Shown here: piece after piece, positions 5,923 to 10,387 of the stretch | How positions within the stretch are numbered: position 1 is the stretch's first letter | Layout of the letters: every line of letters starts with the position of its first letter | Origin: Ardenticatenales bacterium | Lineage (GTDB): Bacteria; Chloroflexota; Anaerolineae; Ardenticatenales; Ardenticatenaceae | Direction: 5' to 3' | Length of the DNA stretch: 10,387 bases | Assembly (NCBI GenBank): GCA_013812995.1 | Contig: JACCSL010000822.1 | Location: 1-10,387 of the forward strand | Notes under the pieces: generated by a model | What the model saw: only the letters and a program-made list of their open reading frames with translations | The model's database searches: none | What the model was told of the DNA's origin: nothing | Made by a program: the position numbers and the translations under genes

Positions 5923-6344
5923 TGTGGAGCAATCAGCAGTTGGACTGGCTCTTCGATGATTGGGAGCGCGCCGTGCGGCGCTCCCTGGCTCGTCGTCTTA
6001 CCCATCGTCAGGTGACGGTACTACGCGCCCAGTGGCGCTTAGGGTTGGCCGCGAAGGGGGGACTTCTCCTGCTGCCCCTGCTTCTCTTCCTCTCGCTCCT
6101 GCTCCCGCGCTCCGACCCGCTCTTGCGGGGTGCCCTTTTGTTCTGGAGCGCTCTGGAAACATTCCTTCTCTGTAGCCATGTGGCTCTTGGGGTATCGCAG
6201 AGGGTGAGTTACAGTTGGGCCTTCCACCACAGTCGCCCCTTGCTGCTCAGCGACATGGCAGCCACCCGAGACTTGAAGAGCAAGGCCCTGCTCGCGTCCT
6301 TTTTTGCGATCATCGCCCTCCTGTGCCTCCTCACCGTCTCCTGA
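5922..6344 (+). CDS. Small membrane protein of unknown function, three predicted helices
   Basis: I do not recognise this 140-aa protein. It begins with a 40-residue amphipathic, Arg/Trp-rich cytoplasmic-looking part (DWERAVRRSLARRL). Three hydrophobic segments follow, at about 43-62 (very Leu-rich), 68-90 and 121-139. Between helices 2 and 3 is a polar loop with FHHSRPLL and DMAATRDLKSK. Its ATG shares a base with the stop of the cyclase-like gene (TAATG, 5920-5924), so it is almost certainly translated from the same message. This makes a membrane partner or anchor for the soluble cyclase-like protein a reasonable guess, with no direct evidence. Its stop lies 2 bp from the stop of the convergent nucleotidyltransferase gene, and no terminator fits between them. 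Confidence 0.75.
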   Translation: MWSNQQLDWLFDDWERAVRRSLARRLTHRQVTVLRAQWRLGLAAKGGLLLLPLLLFLSLLLPRSDPLLRGALLFWSALETFLLCSHVALGVSQRVSYSWAFHHSRPLLLSDMAATRDLKSKALLASFFAIIALLCLLTVS

Positions 6345-6346
6345 GA

Positions 6347-7156
6347 CTACCGCAACCAGCGCTGGCGTACCGCCTCAGACTCGGGACCAAAAAGTTCGAC
6401 CAGCAGGGGCAGCCGCTCGCGGTGCCAGCCGAACCCCAGATCATCCAGCAGCGGGTCGAGCGCATCGTGAAGTTCTTTGAGAGGCTCAGGGTTCAGCGTC
6501 GTCAGCGCCTCGTTGAGCAGGGCAATATCGTTGGCGGGGCGCAAGGTCAAGGCACTTTGTTCGAGCGCCTGCTCGGCCCAGTGGGGCAGGGGCGGCCAGC
6601 GGCGGTTCAGGACAAAGACGCAGCGCATATAGCCCTGCGCCGCTCGGCCCAGAACCAGTGCCCGGTTTAAGGTGCTTTCGCGGGCCGCAATCGTGATGGC
6701 GCGTGCCGTATGGGTCCAGAAGTCGACATAATGTAACTTGAGGCGCGTCTCCCACTCCCCCTCAGGAAAGTGGGCCAGGCGGGCAATCAGGGGAGCGATC
6801 TCCCCATCCCGATCATACCAGAGCTGCGCTGCCTCGTAGGGCCAATGATCGACATCCAGCAAACTGGTTGCCTTGGCCTCTATCTCGCTCCGACTGTAGG
6901 TGAAGATGTCACCCAGAAGGCGGCTCTGAAATGGAACCCCATCCCAGAGCAGGGACAGGCGGGCGAGCGGCTCCAGTTCTTTGGCGAACGCATCATCCAC
7001 CACGAGTTCCAGGTCATGGTCCGAACTGCCCTCTTCCTGAAACCCCCGGCTGCGGCTGCCTACCAATAGAATGCCCTGGACATGCGGCGAGGCCATCAAA
7101 CCGTTGATGGCCTCGCGCAGGGTGATCGGAAGAGAGGAGAGGTCTGCCGCCGTCAT
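6347..7156 (-). CDS. Nucleotidyltransferase, DNA polymerase beta-type fold
   Basis: The 269-aa protein carries the pol-beta nucleotidyltransferase signature near its N-terminus: G33-S34, then D46-x-D48 (GSSDHDLELVV). A third acid is likely D83 in GDIFTYSRSE. The remainder, about 95-269, is helical and resembles the C-terminal helical part seen after such domains in DUF4037-like or aminoglycoside-nucleotidyltransferase-like proteins; I cannot assign a substrate. The metal-binding residues look intact, so it probably transfers a nucleotide from an NTP to a small molecule or protein. Its ATG overlaps the stop of the zinc-finger gene (ATGA, 7153-7156). It is the last gene of the leftward operon and converges on the membrane-protein gene with a 2-bp gap. 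Confidence 0.82.
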   Translation of the reverse strand: MTAADLSSLPITLREAINGLMASPHVQGILLVGSRSRGFQEEGSSDHDLELVVDDAFAKELEPLARLSLLWDGVPFQSRLLGDIFTYSRSEIEAKATSLLDVDHWPYEAAQLWYDRDGEIAPLIARLAHFPEGEWETRLKLHYVDFWTHTARAITIAARESTLNRALVLGRAAQGYMRCVFVLNRRWPPLPHWAEQALEQSALTLRPANDIALLNEALTTLNPEPLKELHDALDPLLDDLGFGWHRERLPLLVELFGPESEAVRQRWLR

Positions 7157-7842
7157 GCTTCTGCCAGGTCCAGGTCCGGGACGACCAGTTCAAGGGTCGG
7201 GGTGGCAATGACCAGTTCATAGTGGCCCGGCGTGATTCCCTTGAAGGCAAACGTTGCCCCCTCGCCGAGCAGGGCCTGGTACTGCACGCCCTCGCTCTGC
7301 CGAAGTAGAACCTTGCCCGTGGTGCTCTCACTCAGCAGGGCTCCCAGCAGGGCAGTGCCCTGGGGGTCGCTCTCTCGGGTCAGCGTGAGCATGAACTCGC
7401 CACCCGTGTAGCAGGCACTCCAGGAGCTACCGCGCAGGGCCACCGCCGGGGTTGGCGAACCGGCACTCCCCAGCGCGCTTTCCAGTTTCAAAATAACCCG
7501 CCGAATCCAACTCTCCCCACCCTTGCCTGATGCTTGCAGGGGCTCTGACAGGGACTGTTGCAGGCCAGCCAGGTCGGTCTCGCAGTGGGGACAGTCCGCC
7601 AGATGGAGGCGAATTTCCTCCTGCTGCCCTGGCGAAAGCAGCGCGAGATGCCACTCTCCCAAGAGCAGGGACGGCGGGCAGGTGGCCCGGAACAGGCGGT
7701 GGAAGAAGGGGCGCTCCTCCGCTTGGATGCTTCTCAGCCGCTGCTGATAGTCGGGCTGCGCGGCGGCGACCTCAAGCAACTCCGGGGAGGCATCCCCTTC
7801 CACAACCATATCCCATTCCCACTCTTCCAATAAACGTGTCAT
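7153..7842 (-). CDS. Zinc-finger (zf-HC2-like) putative anti-sigma protein with C-terminal beta-rich domain
   Basis: This 229-aa protein has C55-x24-H80-x3-C84-x2-C87 (ending HLADCPHC), the Zn-binding pattern of many anti-sigma factors. Unlike most, it has no transmembrane helix, so it should be soluble. The C-terminal part, about 145-222, holds repeated strand-like segments (FMLTLTRE, GKVLLRQ, ATFAFKGITPGHYELVI), recalling small beta-sandwich modules. It lies 66 bp after the sigma-factor gene in the same operon and probably binds that sigma factor; this is inferred from motif and position. ATG 7842 is chosen because AGGAG lies 7 bases upstream; an in-frame GTG at 7863 overlaps that site. Translation is coupled to the nucleotidyltransferase through ATGA. 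Confidence 0.78.
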   Translation of the reverse strand: MTRLLEEWEWDMVVEGDASPELLEVAAAQPDYQQRLRSIQAEERPFFHRLFRATCPPSLLLGEWHLALLSPGQQEEIRLHLADCPHCETDLAGLQQSLSEPLQASGKGGESWIRRVILKLESALGSAGSPTPAVALRGSSWSACYTGGEFMLTLTRESDPQGTALLGALLSESTTGKVLLRQSEGVQYQALLGEGATFAFKGITPGHYELVIATPTLELVVPDLDLAEA

Positions 7843-7908
7843 GGCCTCTCTCCTCTTCAACACTTCAAAAGCTTCTGCGGGCTAAACGCCGCCTCCCCTA
7901 CTTTTAAT

Positions 7909-8601
7909 CTACGTCTGCCAGAAATCTTTCAGGTCATTGTCGCGCCGGAAACGATTCATGATGTTGCGCTTTACACGGTAGACATCCTGGATGTCAGGGA
8001 AGAGATGGGAATACTTTTTATGGATCTGGCGAGGTTTGAGCCCAAGGAGAAAGTAACTCTGAATCAGCGCTTCTTCCTGGTCATCGTTCAATAACCCTTG
8101 AATCTTGCGCCAGAAGCGCTGCTGCTCCTCGTGCTCGATCAACTGGTGCTCGGGCTTCTCGTTGCTGGCCAGATAGTAGGCATCATCAATGTCGGTGAGA
8201 AAGCGCTCTCGGGTATGGCGGCGGAGATGATCGGTGATTGTGCTGGCGCAGCAGGTACGCAGGTACTGTAGGAGAGAGGGGAGAGAGGCGAAACGGTCAA
8301 AGGAGGCAGGGTCGGACATGGCATACCAGAAGCGCTCGAAGCTCAGGGTAATCAACTCGTCCATCGTGAGCGTCATGCTGTCGAAGCCACTACTCTTGCG
8401 CAGCCAGCCGCTCACCAGGTTCCGGTAGTTGTTCCAGAGAGCGCCCCAGGCATGTTGGTTTCGCAGCTTCAGCGCCCGCCGAAAAAGCTCATAACAAAAA
8501 CGGTCATCTCGCTCCTCATCCCGGAAGAATTTACTGCTTTCTTCCTGACAGGTCGTTGAGAGGACGTCCACATCCATCAGTTCTGGTTGAAGGGAAATCA
8601 T
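7909..8601 (-). CDS. RNA polymerase sigma-70-family factor (ECF-like)
   Basis: The 230-aa protein has the two-domain build of a group 4 (ECF-like) sigma factor. Region 2 covers about residues 38-130, with AWGALWNNYRNLVSGWLR, LITLSFERFW and LLQYLRTCCASTITDHLRR, the last matching the -10-recognition helix pattern. Region 4 covers about 162-222 (LLNDDQEEALIQSYFLLGLKPRQIHKKY, then VYRVKRNIMNRFRR), a helix-turn-helix for the -35 element. The sequence is divergent from textbook ECFs. Its ATG overlaps the methyltransferase stop (ATGA, 8598-8601), and no strong ribosome site precedes it, so it probably depends on translational coupling. The zinc-finger gene follows after 66 bp and is the likely regulator. 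Its target promoters cannot be identified here. Confidence 0.82.
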   Translation of the reverse strand: MISLQPELMDVDVLSTTCQEESSKFFRDEERDDRFCYELFRRALKLRNQHAWGALWNNYRNLVSGWLRKSSGFDSMTLTMDELITLSFERFWYAMSDPASFDRFASLPSLLQYLRTCCASTITDHLRRHTRERFLTDIDDAYYLASNEKPEHQLIEHEEQQRFWRKIQGLLNDDQEEALIQSYFLLGLKPRQIHKKYSHLFPDIQDVYRVKRNIMNRFRRDNDLKDFWQT

Positions 8602-9221
8602 AGGCTATACCCCCAGATGAGAAAGAGTGGGTCACTAACATAGGGTTCTGGAGAGTGATCCTCCGCCTGAATATCCTCGAAGATCTCGCTTGCCTGGAAG
8701 TAGCCTGCCACCAGCTGGATGTGCTGCTGGTCATTGCTTCCCTTCCAGACAGCGACCTCCTTGGTCGGAAAACTCTGATTAGAGATACTCACCAGGAAAG
8801 GGGCTCCCGGTTTCAAGACCCGCCCCACCTCGCGAAAGACATCAATAGGCTGGGTGAGATACTGCACGCTGACTGCACAGAGCGCCGCATCAAAGAGTGC
8901 GTCACTGAAGGGGAGGGTGGGAGTTTGGTTCAGGTTGTGGACGACAGACTCATCCAGTTGAGGGTTCTCGTATAGCTCCTCAGTATTCATCCCCAAGCCA
9001 GTCACCGAGAGGCGTTTGAGCTTCGGTAAGTGCGAGCGCCAGGAACTCATCAGGTCCAGCACCTTCCAGCCATCCTGTAGGTGATTGTCGTAAAAATCAC
9101 GCAGTGCCGCAATGGCATTGTCATCCAGGTAGAGTGATTTACGGGGAATCTTGTAGAACTCCTCGTCCGGTCCCTCTTCCATACGTTGAAACCACTGTGG
9201 AGGGAATCGGTCAGTGCCCAT
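8598..9221 (-). CDS. SAM-dependent methyltransferase (class I, type 11-like)
   Basis: The 207-aa protein looks like a small class I methyltransferase. VLDLMSSWRSHLP at about 54-66 stands where the glycine-rich SAM motif I normally lies; the SSWxSHLP variant marks a distinct subfamily. Later segments fit the fold: VTGLGMNTEEL (motif II region), LPFSDALFDAALCAVSVQYL (motif IV) and FREVGRVLKPGAPFLV (post-motif). SAM is the expected methyl donor; the acceptor is unknown. ATG 9221 shares a base with the hydrolase stop (TGATG), with GAGG 10 bases upstream. A TTG at 9224 would add one residue. It overlaps the sigma-factor start by 4 bp, so hydrolase, methyltransferase and sigma factor are translated as a tightly linked series. 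Confidence 0.85.
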   Translation of the reverse strand: MGTDRFPPQWFQRMEEGPDEEFYKIPRKSLYLDDNAIAALRDFYDNHLQDGWKVLDLMSSWRSHLPKLKRLSVTGLGMNTEELYENPQLDESVVHNLNQTPTLPFSDALFDAALCAVSVQYLTQPIDVFREVGRVLKPGAPFLVSISNQSFPTKEVAVWKGSNDQQHIQLVAGYFQASEIFEDIQAEDHSPEPYVSDPLFLIWGYSL

Positions 9222-10123
9222 CAAGCGGTATCCTCTGTCAGGAAGGCAAGCAGCTTCGCATTGACCTCATCGGGGGCATCGACCTGAACCCAATGACTGG
9301 CGTTGATCGGCTCCACGCGCAGATTAGGAACCCAGCGCCGTAACTCCTCATACTCTGCATTGGAACTATCCAGCGCCACATCGTGGATACCCCAGAGCAG
9401 CAGCGTCGGCATCTCGATGCTCCGCCGCTTGCCATTTCCGGAGCGCCCTCCCATGAGAATACGTCGTCCCATACTGCGATAATAATTAAGGGCGGCGGTG
9501 GCTGCCCCTGGCTGTGTTATCGCCTCGCGATACTGCCGGGCCTCTGCGGCGCTCAGGTGCGCGGCATCTATGCCACTGCCACGCAGCGCCATCTCCACGG
9601 CTGTACCATTGCCAAAGGTCAGGAGACGCTCTGGTAGCCAGGGAAGTTGGAAGAAGGCAATATAGTACGCCTTGAGGAGCTGGGCAGGCATCTTGCGTAG
9701 CACCTCAAGATACCGATCCGGGTGTGGGGCGTTGAGCACCACGAGTTTTTTCACCAGTTCCGGATGGTGTCTGGCCGTATGCCAGGCGATCACGCCGCCC
9801 CAATCGTGGCCGACGAGATAGCCACCCTCCTCGCTGCCCAGCTCGCGGAGCATGGCAGCGGTATCCGCCACAAGGTGCTTGGTATCATACGACCCGACAC
9901 CCTGGGGCTTCTCACTCAGGTTGTAGCCGCGCAGGTCCACTGCCACGGCTCGGAAGCCTGCGGCGGCAAGGGCGGGCAACTGAAAACGCCAAGAAAACCA
10001 GAATTCTGGGAAGCCATGAAGCAGCAACACCAGCGGCCCTTCTCCCTGACTGACATAGTGGAAGCGCAAGCCGTTGAAGATCGCTTCGTGGTGGGTCCAG
10101 GCTTCTGTCGCTTGCTCAGTCAT
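9221..10123 (-). CDS. Alpha/beta hydrolase, epoxide-hydrolase-like
   Basis: The 300-aa soluble alpha/beta hydrolase has the features of the epoxide hydrolase/dehalogenase branch. HGFPEFW (36-42) holds the oxyanion-hole HGxP. GHDWGG (105-110) supplies the nucleophile D107, which is Asp rather than Ser. D248 (WGIHDVALD) is the probable catalytic acid and H277 (ASHWVQVDAP) the base. Cap-domain tyrosine pairs at 153-154 and 214-215 are candidates for the epoxide-polarising tyrosines, favouring epoxide hydrolase over haloalkane or fluoroacetate dehalogenase, though this is not certain by eye. No signal peptide is visible. The ATG is preceded by AGGGGG at 4 bases. The gene follows the TPR-like gene by 8 bp. 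Confidence 0.9.
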   Translation of the reverse strand: MTEQATEAWTHHEAIFNGLRFHYVSQGEGPLVLLLHGFPEFWFSWRFQLPALAAAGFRAVAVDLRGYNLSEKPQGVGSYDTKHLVADTAAMLRELGSEEGGYLVGHDWGGVIAWHTARHHPELVKKLVVLNAPHPDRYLEVLRKMPAQLLKAYYIAFFQLPWLPERLLTFGNGTAVEMALRGSGIDAAHLSAAEARQYREAITQPGAATAALNYYRSMGRRILMGGRSGNGKRRSIEMPTLLLWGIHDVALDSSNAEYEELRRWVPNLRVEPINASHWVQVDAPDEVNAKLLAFLTEDTA

Positions 10124-10131
10124 GGAGCCCC

Positions 10132-10387
10132 CTAAGTTACTTTGACGCCAATGATCTTCAGGAAAATATTGCTCAAGGTTCGTATGAGCTTCTGCCGTCC
10201 CGTCAAGTCGCCCATACGGTCCAGGGCGCGGTTGTAGGTAATGATCGAATCCAGAAAGCCACCCCGCTGCATCTGAATCTGCGCGAGGTAGCGCAGGGTG
10301 TCCGCCTCCATATCTTCTTTGCCCAACTCGTAGAACATATCTGCCGCCTGTTGGAGCAGGGGTTCCGCCTGATCTGCCGCGCCGCGC
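10132..10387 (-). CDS. TPR-like repeat protein, C-terminal part (continues beyond the window)
   Basis: The reading frame is open from the stop at 10132-10134 to the right edge of the window, so only the last 84 residues are visible and the true start is outside. An internal ATG at 10338 is not the likely start, because the upstream residues (LLQQAADMFYELG) continue the same repeat pattern. ADMFYELGKEDMEADTLRYL and LAQIQMQRGGFLDSIITYNRAL look like two tetratricopeptide-type helix pairs. The end is short and basic-hydrophobic (NIFLKIIGVKVT). TPR proteins serve as protein-interaction scaffolds; the partner is unknown. It is the first visible gene of the leftward operon, 8 bp before the hydrolase. 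Confidence 0.65.
   Translation of the reverse strand, partial: RGAADQAEPLLQQAADMFYELGKEDMEADTLRYLAQIQMQRGGFLDSIITYNRALDRMGDLTGRQKLIRTLSNIFLKIIGVKVT

Noticed and set aside
1..10387. CRISPR array, tRNA or rRNA genes, or an autonomous insertion sequence
   Set aside because: No regularly spaced direct repeats, cloverleaf with tRNA consensus blocks, rRNA-like stretch or transposase-like protein was seen.

Overview
The window is GC-rich bacterial DNA carrying ten complete protein genes, one gene cut by the right edge, one decayed gene, and two copies of a palindromic intergenic repeat. The gene set suggests Chloroflexota: a DUF2203 protein, a methyltransferase of the 'SSWxSHLP' type, and a sigma factor in one unit with a soluble zinc-finger protein ending in a beta-rich domain. 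This placement is an inference from family resemblance; nothing here (such as rRNA) settles it.

Left part (1-1936, + strand). A repeat copy cut by the window edge (1-128) ends just before a classical short-chain dehydrogenase (157-879). A Phd/YefM antitoxin and VapC PIN toxin pair follows (931-1161 and 1158-1544, ATGA overlap). Two bases later comes a macro-domain gene (1546-1936) whose middle has been lost, so its two halves lie in different frames.

Middle (1921-6344). A type II NADH dehydrogenase is read leftward from a good extended -10 promoter (3321-3348). Its 3' end overlaps the macro remnant by 16 bp. Behind its promoter is a complete 255-bp repeat element (3376-3630) with 41-bp terminal inverted repeats, TTAA at both ends and nested internal hairpins. 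Rightward from there run DUF2203 (3656-4042), hypoxanthine phosphoribosyltransferase (4106-4663, TTG start), a protein with two class III nucleotide-cyclase-like domains (4678-5922), and a three-helix membrane protein (5922-6344, TAATG coupling). These four look like one transcription unit joining purine salvage to a possible nucleotide-signalling protein.

Right part (6347-10387, - strand). A tightly packed leftward operon reads in order: TPR-like protein (partial), epoxide-hydrolase-like alpha/beta hydrolase, methyltransferase, sigma-70-family factor, zinc-finger (anti-sigma-like) protein, and a pol-beta-type nucleotidyltransferase. Junctions are 8 bp, TGATG, ATGA, 66 bp and ATGA. The arrangement suggests a regulatory cassette in which a sigma factor and its likely regulator are co-expressed with three enzymes.

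The two most interesting items are the cyclase-like protein and the repeat. In the cyclase-like protein the metal-binding aspartates sit only in domain 1, while the base-recognition and transition-state positions sit only in domain 2, a split like that of mammalian membrane adenylyl cyclases. Both repeat copies end 25-28 bp before a start codon in the same orientation, so they must contribute leader sequence to those genes if transcription begins at or upstream of them.
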